DNA of 64,000 nt, taken from contig NZ_CP166866.1 of assembly GCF_047495555.1 (NCBI RefSeq), positions 1,338,001 through 1,402,000 on the forward strand, in the 5' to 3' direction. Source of the stretch: Methanobacterium_D sp040373355. Lineage in GTDB: Archaea; Methanobacteriota; Methanobacteria; Methanobacteriales; Methanobacteriaceae. The notes below the pieces were generated by a model. It searched no databases. It was given only the letters and a program-made list of their open reading frames with translations, and was not told the DNA's origin. Made by a program: the position numbers and the translations under genes. Each line of letters starts with the position of its first letter. Within the stretch, counting starts at the first letter, position 1. This document shows positions 43,016 to 50,310 of the stretch, piece after piece.

Positions 43016-44179
43016 ATAAAAACAATAATGATGGCAGGCGGAAAAGGAACGAGATTAAGACCTCTAACTCTGGTTAGGCCTAAACCTATGATACCTCTCG
43101 TAAATAAGCCCATAATTCAATATACAGTTGATAGACTAAAGCAATTTGGATTTAATGATATAATTATGACATTAAACTATATGTCAACCAATATAAAGAA
43201 CCATTTTAAAGATGGTTCTAATTTTGACGTGGATATAAGATATTCGGTTGAAAAGTGGCCCCTAGGGACAGGAGGAAGCGTAAAAAAAGCAGAAAAGTAC
43301 ATTGACGATACTTTTATGGTTGTAAGTGGGGACGTTTTAACTGATGTTAATTTTAAAGACGTTTTAGATTTTCATAAAGAAAAAGGCGCTTTAGCGACAA
43401 TGGTATTAACTGAAGTTGAAGATCCATCTCACTTTGGAATTTCTGTTATGGATAAAAACAATAAAATAATACAGTACCTTGAAAAACCATCTCCTGAAGA
43501 AGTTTTCAGTAATGTAGCTAATACTGGAATTTATATATTCGAGCCTGAAATTTTCGATTTCTTCGATGATTTTAAAGGAAAAGAACAAGTAGATTTCTCA
43601 AAAGACATATTCCCTGAAGTTATAAAACAAGATGCCGGAATTTATGGTTATGTTTTCAACGGCTACTGGAACGATGTAGGAAGACCTGAAACATATATTA
43701 AAGCAACCCATGATATACTAGATCAAAAATTGGAACAGAACTTCTATAAATCAAAAATAGAAGAAGGAATTGGGAAAATCGGTGATATATGGGTTGGAGA
43801 AAATGTCTCTATTCATAAAAAAGCAAGAATAGAAGGTCCTGTAGTAATTGGGGACAACTGCAGTATAGAGAAAGGATGTAAAATTTCTAAGGGAAGTGTT
43901 ATTGGAGATAATGTTTCAATAGGAAAAGATGTTAAAATAGACGGTGCAGTTCTTCTCTCAGATAGTATTATAGAAGATAATTCATTTTTAACTGGCTGTA
44001 TAGTCGATACAAAATGTCTAATTGATAAAAATACAGTTTTAGAAAGCGGAGTTGTAACTGGGAGTCTTGTAGAAATAGGTAAAAATAGTATAGTTAGATC
44101 TTCAAGGTCAATAACCAACAACATGAAAATATCTCCAAATTCAATCATTGACTCTGATTACAAGATGGAGGCAAAATAA
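43016..44179 (+). CDS. Sugar-1-phosphate nucleotidyltransferase (GlmU/GalU-like), probable ATA start
   Basis: A 387-residue enzyme joining an N-terminal nucleotidyltransferase domain (AGGKGTRLRPLTLVRPKPMIPL, then VSGDVLTDVNF) to a C-terminal left-handed beta helix of hexapeptide repeats (VGENVSIHKKARIEGPVVIGDNCSIEKGCKIS). The first ATG (43028) would cut the first beta strand. The frame continues upstream to ATA 43016, four bases after GGTGA, giving the family-typical start (M)KTIMMAGGKG; no ATG, GTG or TTG is available there. The product should be an NDP-sugar for pseudomurein or glycans. A mutase gene follows. Confidence 0.85.
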   Translation: MKTIMMAGGKGTRLRPLTLVRPKPMIPLVNKPIIQYTVDRLKQFGFNDIIMTLNYMSTNIKNHFKDGSNFDVDIRYSVEKWPLGTGGSVKKAEKYIDDTFMVVSGDVLTDVNFKDVLDFHKEKGALATMVLTEVEDPSHFGISVMDKNNKIIQYLEKPSPEEVFSNVANTGIYIFEPEIFDFFDDFKGKEQVDFSKDIFPEVIKQDAGIYGYVFNGYWNDVGRPETYIKATHDILDQKLEQNFYKSKIEEGIGKIGDIWVGENVSIHKKARIEGPVVIGDNCSIEKGCKISKGSVIGDNVSIGKDVKIDGAVLLSDSIIEDNSFLTGCIVDTKCLIDKNTVLESGVVTGSLVEIGKNSIVRSSRSITNNMKISPNSIIDSDYKMEAK

Positions 44180-44197
44180 GCAAAAATCAGTTTTTCT

Positions 44198-44227
44198 ATG
44201 ATGTATTAGATTACATCATTCTTTTTT
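44198..44227 (+). terminator. Hairpin plus T-run
   Basis: ATGATGTA (44198-44205) and TACATCAT (44212-44219) form a perfect stem with a six-base loop, followed by TCTTTTTT. It lies 19 bases after the nucleotidyltransferase stop and 28 before the next start, so it may attenuate read-through into the mutase gene. Confidence 0.75.
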
Positions 44228-44255
44228 AAAAATTATTTTTAAATAGGAGGCAAAA

Positions 44256-45551
44256 ATGTCCCTGTATATTCAAGAGATTAGAGGAATTGTTAATTCTGAG
44301 ATTACAAATGAATTTGCATCAAATTTAGGTAATATTATTGGTAATTACATGGGACAAGGAAAGAATGTAATAGTAGGAAGAGATATAAACGATGCCTCTC
44401 AGATGATAAAACGGTCAATTACAGCAGGAATACTTGCATCTGGTATTAATGTTATCGATTTTGGTGTGGCTCCAATACCTGCAGTTCATTATGGAGCACG
44501 TCTTTATAATGCAGATGTAATGGTTACTATAACTGCATCTCACATTCATTCAGAAGAAATAGACATTAGAATATTTAGCGATCATGAGATTCCTCTTATG
44601 CATAGGCATGCAGAGAGAGTTCCATGGGAAAAAATAGGCAGATTATCTTATGTTCATGATTATGTTGATAAATATCTTGATGCCGTTTTAGAACATATTG
44701 ACAGGGACTTAATAAATAGCATGGCTCCAAAAATTGTTTTAGATTGCGTAAATGGCACTGTAGTGCCTTTTCTTCCTGAAATTTTAAGCAGACTTGGGTC
44801 TGAGGCAATTCTTTTTGGATGTCAACCTACAAATATTAGTGCAAAAAAATTTGCGGAACCAACTCCAGAAAGTATTTCCATGGTTTCAAGCCTTGTAGAA
44901 GCTGTAGGTGCAGATATGGGTATTGCAATGGATAATGACGGAGATAGAGTTGTATTTATTGATGAAAAAGGGAACGTTATCCGTGATCAAATTATAATGG
45001 CACTATTAGCTCAGGAATATCTTGTTGAAAATCCTGGAGGTAGTATAGTTACTTCTATTACTGCATCAATGTCTCTTGATGAAATAGTAAATTATCATGG
45101 AGGTAAGCTTATAAAAGTCCCTTTAGATAACGTACTTGAAGAAATATCTAAGAATAGGGCAGTATTTGGCGGAGATGATTCTGGAATGTATGTTTTTCCT
45201 AAATTCCAGGAATGTTTTGATGGTATTTTTGCAGCAGTTAAAATGCTGGAAATAGTATGTAAGCGTAATACTACACTTTCAGCACTTGTAAAAGAAATAC
45301 CTGAATACCAGAGAACTGTTTTTTCTGTTGAAGTAGAACATGAAGATAAGAATAATGCATTAAACAATTTAAAAAATAATCTTGTGGAAAATTGTGAAAT
45401 TGATAGCACAGAGGGAATAAAAATTCAGGAAGAAGATTCTTTTGTACTTATAAGACCCTCAAGATTTGAACCACTTTTGAGGGTATATGTTGAAGCCAAA
45501 TCATCGGGAAAACTTCAGAAATTATGTCATGATATAAAAAAAATGATTTAA
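44256..45551 (+). CDS. Phosphohexomutase family protein with altered active-site motifs
   Basis: A 431-residue member of the phosphoglucomutase/phosphoglucosamine mutase family. The metal loop is intact (AMDNDGDRVVF). The phosphoserine loop reads TITASHIHSEEIDIRIF; the usual TASHNP is changed after the Ser-His. The C-terminal phosphate-binding loop reads RPSRFEPLLRVYVEA rather than RxSGTEPxxR. It also begins with RGIVNSEITNE instead of the common FGTxGxRG. It may still move phosphate on an unusual hexosamine, or be a regulatory relative. It follows the nucleotidyltransferase, suggesting one sugar-nucleotide route. AGGAGG lies before the ATG. Confidence 0.85.
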   Translation: MSLYIQEIRGIVNSEITNEFASNLGNIIGNYMGQGKNVIVGRDINDASQMIKRSITAGILASGINVIDFGVAPIPAVHYGARLYNADVMVTITASHIHSEEIDIRIFSDHEIPLMHRHAERVPWEKIGRLSYVHDYVDKYLDAVLEHIDRDLINSMAPKIVLDCVNGTVVPFLPEILSRLGSEAILFGCQPTNISAKKFAEPTPESISMVSSLVEAVGADMGIAMDNDGDRVVFIDEKGNVIRDQIIMALLAQEYLVENPGGSIVTSITASMSLDEIVNYHGGKLIKVPLDNVLEEISKNRAVFGGDDSGMYVFPKFQECFDGIFAAVKMLEIVCKRNTTLSALVKEIPEYQRTVFSVEVEHEDKNNALNNLKNNLVENCEIDSTEGIKIQEEDSFVLIRPSRFEPLLRVYVEAKSSGKLQKLCHDIKKMI

Positions 45552-45620
45552 TAATTAATTTCATTAGATGAAAATTAATTTTTTTAAAGGTTACTTACCA
45601 AATTATGGAAGTTTGTTGCA

Positions 45621-45762
45621 GGTATACTTCATTTAACCGCCAGTTACGCAGCAACAAAAATAATTCATTAGCCGATGCTATTAATAACACTTTATAATAA
45701 ATTATAAAAATAATATTATACTCTTTAATTCATTCGATTAATTTCAGGCAGTTAAAGTAATC
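45621..45762. repeat. Left copy of imperfect direct repeat (about 142 bp)
   Basis: This copy aligns by eye with 46909-47053 in the same orientation. Shared blocks in the same order are TATACTTC/GATACTTC, GCAGCA, CTATTAATAA, AATTATAAAAAT, and CGATTAATTTCA-GGCAGTT-AAAGTAAT against TGACTAATTTCAACGCAGTT-TTAAAGTAAT. It lies just after the stop of the secreted deacylase-like gene, between that stop and the mutase gene. Confidence 0.55.
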
Positions 45763-45823
45763 AAAAAAGGAAGAAAAATTAAAATATATATCTTTTATAA
45801 CCATATTTTTGAATAAAAATATG

Positions 45824-46675
45824 TTAAATTGTACCTTTATATTTTAATAATGCAATCATCTGGCTGAATGAGTTATCAACGCTTCCTGAGGCGACAATCC
45901 CGTGTGGGGATACTACTTCGCAGGTTACTGCTGGAATGCTAGCTAAGTTAGATACATCTTCAACAGCTCCAGGATATTTTTTTCCTGCGTTTTGATACGC
46001 AATTAGTTTGCATCCTGTTTGCTGACTTACATATTTTGCAATATTATAGCTTTCATATGTAGGAGATTTAGAACAGAAAACACTATATTTGCCTGGGTCG
46101 CCACCGGGCTGTGTGGAATGGAAATCTCCTAGTTCAACTACTTTTAGTTCTTTAGCTTTATTTATTATCTGGTTTGTTGGAGTTCCCGCAACATTTGCTA
46201 CACTGTTAAGATTTTGACCATTCCAATATCTTTCATTTTGAGCTGTGATAGAAGGAGCTGCAAAAGGCACAATATAAACAGTTCCTCTTATCTGTTTTCC
46301 ATTAAGATAATCTATCATTTTCATTGCCGCTATCTGAGCAGATAGCTCATTTCCATGTACTCCTGCAATAATCATTGTTTTAGGGCCACTTCCATCACCA
46401 AATACAACCATAGGAGTTCCATTTTTTGCAATTTCAACTACCTGATTAGCTAAATCACTGTTGAGGATGCTATTTTTAATATAAAAATTATTGGTAACAT
46501 TTCCACCCGTCCCATTAACAATAACATTCATTGATACAGTTGTTCCCACTGCTTGTACACTTGGATAATCACTTTTTCGTAATTGAGTTGCATCACTAGA
46601 TGATAACCCACTAATACTTATTATTACTGCAAAACACAAAATTAAAGAAAATAAGATAATTCTCTTATTTTTCAT
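45824..46675 (-). CDS. Secreted zinc deacylase/carboxypeptidase-like (AstE/AspA-M14 type) protein
   Basis: A 283-residue exported protein. A basic start and hydrophobic segment (residues 1-25) form the signal peptide. The zinc ligands of the succinylglutamate desuccinylase/aspartoacylase (M14-like) fold are visible: GVHGNE near residues 108-113 and a His in LGDFHST about 95 residues later; Glu in TCEVVSPHG may be catalytic. It is expected to remove an acyl or amino-acid group outside the cell, possibly from pseudomurein peptides. Its ATG is preceded by GGAGGCGGTATATA, the same block as in the pseudomurein-hydrolase genes, and it is flanked by an imperfect direct repeat. Confidence 0.78.
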   Translation of the reverse strand: MKNKRIILFSLILCFAVIISISGLSSSDATQLRKSDYPSVQAVGTTVSMNVIVNGTGGNVTNNFYIKNSILNSDLANQVVEIAKNGTPMVVFGDGSGPKTMIIAGVHGNELSAQIAAMKMIDYLNGKQIRGTVYIVPFAAPSITAQNERYWNGQNLNSVANVAGTPTNQIINKAKELKVVELGDFHSTQPGGDPGKYSVFCSKSPTYESYNIAKYVSQQTGCKLIAYQNAGKKYPGAVEDVSNLASIPAVTCEVVSPHGIVASGSVDNSFSQMIALLKYKGTI

Positions 46676-46749
46676 TATATACCGCCTCCGTTCTTAAAAT
46701 TAGGATTTCTAATCTATAAGTAGGCATTTTGTAACAAAATATATAAAGC
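46676..46749 (-). promoter_or_regulatory. Leader of the secreted deacylase gene with shared GGAGGCGGTATA block
   Basis: Read on the minus strand: the TATA box GCTTTATATATTTT is at about 46749-46736, a short stem ATTAG/CTAAT at 46713-46699, GGAGG at 46689-46685 within GGAGGCGGTATATA, then ATG at 46675. Promoter, stem-loop and extended ribosome site have the same order as in the three non-ATG leaders at 23.7-30.0 kb. Confidence 0.65.
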
Positions 46750-47066
46750 TTTGGTTTTTCAAATAAACGCTACCGCAAATGTCAGCAAATATAGCCATGA
46801 CATATATATGAAATTGGAAAATCTGAGTAAAAATCATCCTAGAATTAGTAAATATAGCAAATTATCAAATGCTAGATGCTGATACTTCATATTATAAAAT
46901 CTTATTACCTGATACTTCGTTAAACTGTTCTGGGCAGCATACTAATGAACTTAAAAAATAATCTACTATTAATAAAAGCCCTAACTCAATTATAAAAATG
47001 ATGTTTTAACCTGTAACTAATTTGACTAATTTCAACGCAGTTTTAAAGTAATTTAGGTTTATATGT
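46750..47066. other. Divergent intergenic region containing repeat copy
   Basis: No gene was found. The right 145 bases are the second copy of the imperfect direct repeat. TTTAGGTTTATATG at 47053-47065 may be both promoter and ribosome site region of the small zinc-ribbon gene. Confidence 0.5.
46909..47053. repeat. Right copy of imperfect direct repeat (about 145 bp)
   Basis: Partner of 45621-45762 in the same orientation and of nearly the same length; see there for the shared blocks. The two copies bracket one gene and its promoter, as expected after duplication or insertion by recombination. Identity is moderate, so the event is old, or these are two members of a non-coding element or small RNA family. 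Confidence 0.55.
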
Positions 47067-47255
47067 GTGGCAGTACATAGATACACTCAATCAATACATG
47101 ATTTCATGAATAGAGAAGGGGTATTAAGAATTAGGAAAAATAAGCATTCTGAAACTAGAATCTGTAAGATATGTTGGAATGGTTTTCAATATTATGATGG
47201 AAATAACGGTTTATGTAAAGATTGTAAAGAAAAAGAGAACGTACATAAAGAATAG
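47067..47255 (+). CDS. Small zinc-ribbon protein
   Basis: A 62-residue protein with one CxxC pair in CKICW and a second in CKDCK, 15 residues on, which would bind one zinc. The N-terminal half is basic (LRIRKNKHSETR), so nucleic-acid binding is possible. The start is GTG with AGGT about ten bases upstream; the ribosome site is weak. I do not recognise a specific family. It lies between the repeat copy and the operator-like region before the DUF460 gene. Confidence 0.5.
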   Translation: MAVHRYTQSIHDFMNREGVLRIRKNKHSETRICKICWNGFQYYDGNNGLCKDCKEKENVHKE

Positions 47256-47294
47256 TTAATTGGGTAATTGTTTTATATTTAGTATTGTCATAAT

Positions 47295-47474
47295 ATATTG
47301 TAAATATTAATACAATATTTATCGATATGGTGGTTTCTAAAGTATTCATTGAATGTATAAATTTATACATTTTGGTGGTTCTAAAGTAGTCATTTATTCT
47401 AAAAATTGTATTAATTGTTAATATTAATTAAGTAGTTTTAAAAAAAAATTTCTTAAAATGTATCAATGTACATT
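47295..47474. promoter_or_regulatory. Operator-like palindromes before the DUF460 gene
   Basis: Three dyads are seen: ATATTGTA-N8-TACAATAT (47295-47318), AATGTATAAATTTATACATT (47352-47371) and AATGTA-N6-TACATT (47457-47474, touching the ribosome site). The first two share a TGTA-N8-TACA core. A direct repeat GGTGGTT(T)CTAAAGTA at 47329 and 47374 frames the second. This fits binding of a dimeric regulator and its own or DUF460-gene control. Confidence 0.6.
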
Positions 47475-47488
47475 TAGGAGGAAATTTT

Positions 47489-48871
47489 CTGGCTTATAAG
47501 AATATAGATAAAACAGAAGAAAATAGAAGTAATGATTTATTTCCAGAATCCAAAACAGAAGAGAGAAATCAAAAATGGATTATTGTGGGATTTGATCCTG
47601 GCTTAACAGTAGGAATAGCTATTTTAGACCTTTCTGGAAATGTAATTTCTACTATAAGCTGCAAAGAGATATCTCGGGCCGAAATTATAAGACATATAAT
47701 AAAACACGGTAAAGCTGTTTTAGTAGCTACTGATGTATACCCGCCTCCAAAAATGGTTAAAAAGCTTGCTACAACTCTTAATTCTAAAATTTATTCTCCA
47801 AGCAAGACTTTTACTGTAAGTTCAAAAACAGAACTTGTAGATAGCTATTTAAGTGAAATATCTTCGTCTGAATCTCCTAGCAATGCTCATGAAAGGGATG
47901 CACTTGCAGCAGCTATTAAAACTTATAAACATTATCAAAAGAAGCTTTCTCAAATTGAAAAGCGTACACAAAAATTAGATTTAACTTCTGAAGAAGAGGA
48001 TGAAGTAAAAAGTATGGTAATTAGAGGCCAGCCAGTTAGTAAGGCCATTGACGAAATATTGAAGGTTCCAGAAAGTGCAGATTTAGAAACTCAAATAGTA
48101 GAAATTGAAAACGATATAGATTCAATTGATGAAGAAAAGCTTAAAAAAATCGAAGAATCTGCAAGAAAGCTTAAACAAAAGATAAAGTCTCAACAAAATC
48201 AGATTAAATATCTTAATCGTAAAAATAAAGGGCTTAAAAAGGAAATAAAGAAATATAAAGACAAAAATACTGCTCTTCAAAATAAGATTGATAAGCTTCA
48301 CTACGATTATTCTAAAGATATATTGAGTAAAAAGGAGATAACTTCAAAAGTTTCAATTATAAAAGGTCTTCAGGAAAAATATACTGCTGAAAAGGAACGC
48401 AGGGAAAAACTTGAAGAAAATTTACATTCTATAAAAAATATAAGGGTACTTGAATTATCTAAAGAAGCAGTTCCAGTAAAGATTATAGAATCATTTACTA
48501 AAGAAGGAATAAGGGCTGCTTGTGAGTACTGGAAGATTAAAAAAGGTGATATAGTTCTTTTATCCAGTTCTGAAGGTGGAGGTTCGCAAACAGCATCATT
48601 ATTAATTAAAACCGGAATTAAGGCAGTAATTGTTGCAGATAAAATGTCTCATCCTGCTGAAGAAGAGTTTGAAAAAAATGAAATACCTATAATTGATGCA
48701 GATAAAATTGATTTGAAGATGATTGATGAATTTGCAGTAGTTAATAGGGATGTTTTAGAAAGAAAAATAGAAGACTGGAAAGTTAAGACTGAAGATAAGC
48801 GAAAGAAAGAGAAAGAAGATAAGCTTTTAGAAGTTATAGATGAATATAGGGCTCAAAGAAAAAGATATTAA
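47489..48871 (+). CDS. DUF460 protein: RuvC/RNase H-like nuclease domain plus long coiled coil, probable CTG start
   Basis: A 460-residue protein. The nuclease-like domain starts WIIVGFDPGLTVGIAIL (Asp in the RNase H-like first strand), with VATDVYPPPKMVKKL and NAHERDALAAAIKTY completing the acidic site. A coiled coil (about residues 190-310) leads to a C-terminal alpha/beta domain (EAVPVKIIESFTKEGI, VLLSSSEGGGSQTASLLI). The first standard start (GTG 47585) would cut into the first strand. AGGAGG at 47476-47481 followed after seven bases by CTG 47489 gives a frame with a 30-residue polar leader. The family is archaeal and conserved; the function is predicted to be nucleic-acid processing. Confidence 0.83.
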   Translation: MAYKNIDKTEENRSNDLFPESKTEERNQKWIIVGFDPGLTVGIAILDLSGNVISTISCKEISRAEIIRHIIKHGKAVLVATDVYPPPKMVKKLATTLNSKIYSPSKTFTVSSKTELVDSYLSEISSSESPSNAHERDALAAAIKTYKHYQKKLSQIEKRTQKLDLTSEEEDEVKSMVIRGQPVSKAIDEILKVPESADLETQIVEIENDIDSIDEEKLKKIEESARKLKQKIKSQQNQIKYLNRKNKGLKKEIKKYKDKNTALQNKIDKLHYDYSKDILSKKEITSKVSIIKGLQEKYTAEKERREKLEENLHSIKNIRVLELSKEAVPVKIIESFTKEGIRAACEYWKIKKGDIVLLSSSEGGGSQTASLLIKTGIKAVIVADKMSHPAEEEFEKNEIPIIDADKIDLKMIDEFAVVNRDVLERKIEDWKVKTEDKRKKEKEDKLLEVIDEYRAQRKRY

Positions 48872-48956
48872 ATTTTTAATTTTTCAATATTATTTAAAAT
48901 ATTATTCTCTTATTTTAGAATTAAATTTATAAAGTTTGAAACATTAAATTGCATTA

Positions 48957-50279
48957 ATGTCAATCAAAATAGCAGTTATAATCGGAACCCGGCCAGAAAT
49001 TATTAAAATGGCTCCTGTAATTGATGAAATGGAAAAAAGAAACCTTGAATATATATTAATTCATACAGGACAGCACTATGATCATGAAATGTCAGATCAG
49101 TTCTTTCTTGATTTAGAGCTTAGAACGCCAGACTATAATATTGGTGTTGGGTCTGGATCACACGCCCAACAAACCGCTACAATGATAGAAGGCATAGAAA
49201 AGGTCCTTTTAGATGAAAAACCAGATATGGTACTTGTTCAAGGTGATACTAATGCAGTACTCTCAGGTGCGATCGTTGCAAGCAAGCTTCATATTCCTGT
49301 AGGTCACGTAGAAGCTGGTTTAAGGTCTTATGATAAATCAATGCCTGAAGAAATTAATAGGGAAGTTGCAGATGTTTGTTCAAAGATGTTTTTTGTTCCT
49401 ACAGAAGAAGCAGCGCTTAACCTCATATTTGCAGGTATAAGTCCTAAAGATATATTCATAACTGGAAATACTGTCGTAGATGCTTGTCTTAGAAATCTTA
49501 AAATTGCAGAAAATAAAACAGAAATGTCATTTGATTTAAATAAAGATGAGCAGATATTAACGCTTACCATGCACAGAGCAGAAAACGTCGATAACCCAGA
49601 AAGACTTCATAATATTGTGGATGCAATTATGGAACTTGAAAATGTGACTATAATATTCCCTGCTCATCCTAGGGCGGTAAAAAATCTTAAACAATATAAT
49701 TTACTGGAAAAAATAGAAAATGCAGAGCATATAAAAATAATAAAGCCAGTAGGTTATCTTGATTTTTTAATTCTCCTTTCAAAATCAAAAGTTATTATGA
49801 CAGATTCTGGAGGATTACAGGAGGAAGCAATTACACTTAATGTACCTTGCACAACACTTAGATATAACACAGAAAGGCCTGAAACTGTTAAAGCCGGTGG
49901 AAATATACTTGTAGGATCAGAAAAAGACAAAATAGTAAATACAGTCAATGAGATTTTAAATAATCCTCAAATTTATTCTAAGATGAGTGAAGCTAAAAAT
50001 CCATATGGAAATGGAAACTCATCTAAACAAATCATCGATGCTATTTTAGATCTCTATAGGGAAAATAAACTTAAAATTAGTGTTCCTGATGATATAATGA
50101 ATATAAGAATTCGTAAGACTGCAGAAATTACTGAAAGCATTACAGTTAAAGACTTTGAAAACCAAAATAAGGGTTCAGAAATTAAGATGGTATTTAAAAA
50201 TGGAGAAATAATCTTTCCTTACAGTAATCTTAATTTAAAGGACAAAATGATACTTTTCGACGCTCTTAAATCAACTTAG
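48957..50279 (+). CDS. wecB: UDP-N-acetylglucosamine 2-epimerase with C-terminal extension
   Basis: A 440-residue enzyme that converts UDP-GlcNAc to UDP-ManNAc in the cytoplasm. Typical segments: IGTRPEIIKMAPV at the start, HTGQHYDHEMSDQFF, VQGDTNAVLSGA, GHVEAGLRS, PEEINREVAD, TMHRAENVD, FPAHPR and TDSGGLQEEA. Standard enzymes end near residue 370; the extra 70 or so residues (ENKLKISVPDDIMNIRIRK onward) have no partner I know. No ribosome site is seen; AAATTTATAAAG about 28 bases upstream suggests a leaderless mRNA. The product could feed glycans or wall sugars. Confidence 0.92.
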   Translation: MSIKIAVIIGTRPEIIKMAPVIDEMEKRNLEYILIHTGQHYDHEMSDQFFLDLELRTPDYNIGVGSGSHAQQTATMIEGIEKVLLDEKPDMVLVQGDTNAVLSGAIVASKLHIPVGHVEAGLRSYDKSMPEEINREVADVCSKMFFVPTEEAALNLIFAGISPKDIFITGNTVVDACLRNLKIAENKTEMSFDLNKDEQILTLTMHRAENVDNPERLHNIVDAIMELENVTIIFPAHPRAVKNLKQYNLLEKIENAEHIKIIKPVGYLDFLILLSKSKVIMTDSGGLQEEAITLNVPCTTLRYNTERPETVKAGGNILVGSEKDKIVNTVNEILNNPQIYSKMSEAKNPYGNGNSSKQIIDAILDLYRENKLKISVPDDIMNIRIRKTAEITESITVKDFENQNKGSEIKMVFKNGEIIFPYSNLNLKDKMILFDALKST

Positions 50280-50310
50280 ATTTATCATAACTATTCTCTG
50301 GAGCTAATAC

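Noticed and set aside
45621..47053. Insertion sequence around the deacylase gene
   Set aside because: The flanking repeats are direct and imperfect, there is no transposase, and no short target-site duplication can be seen.
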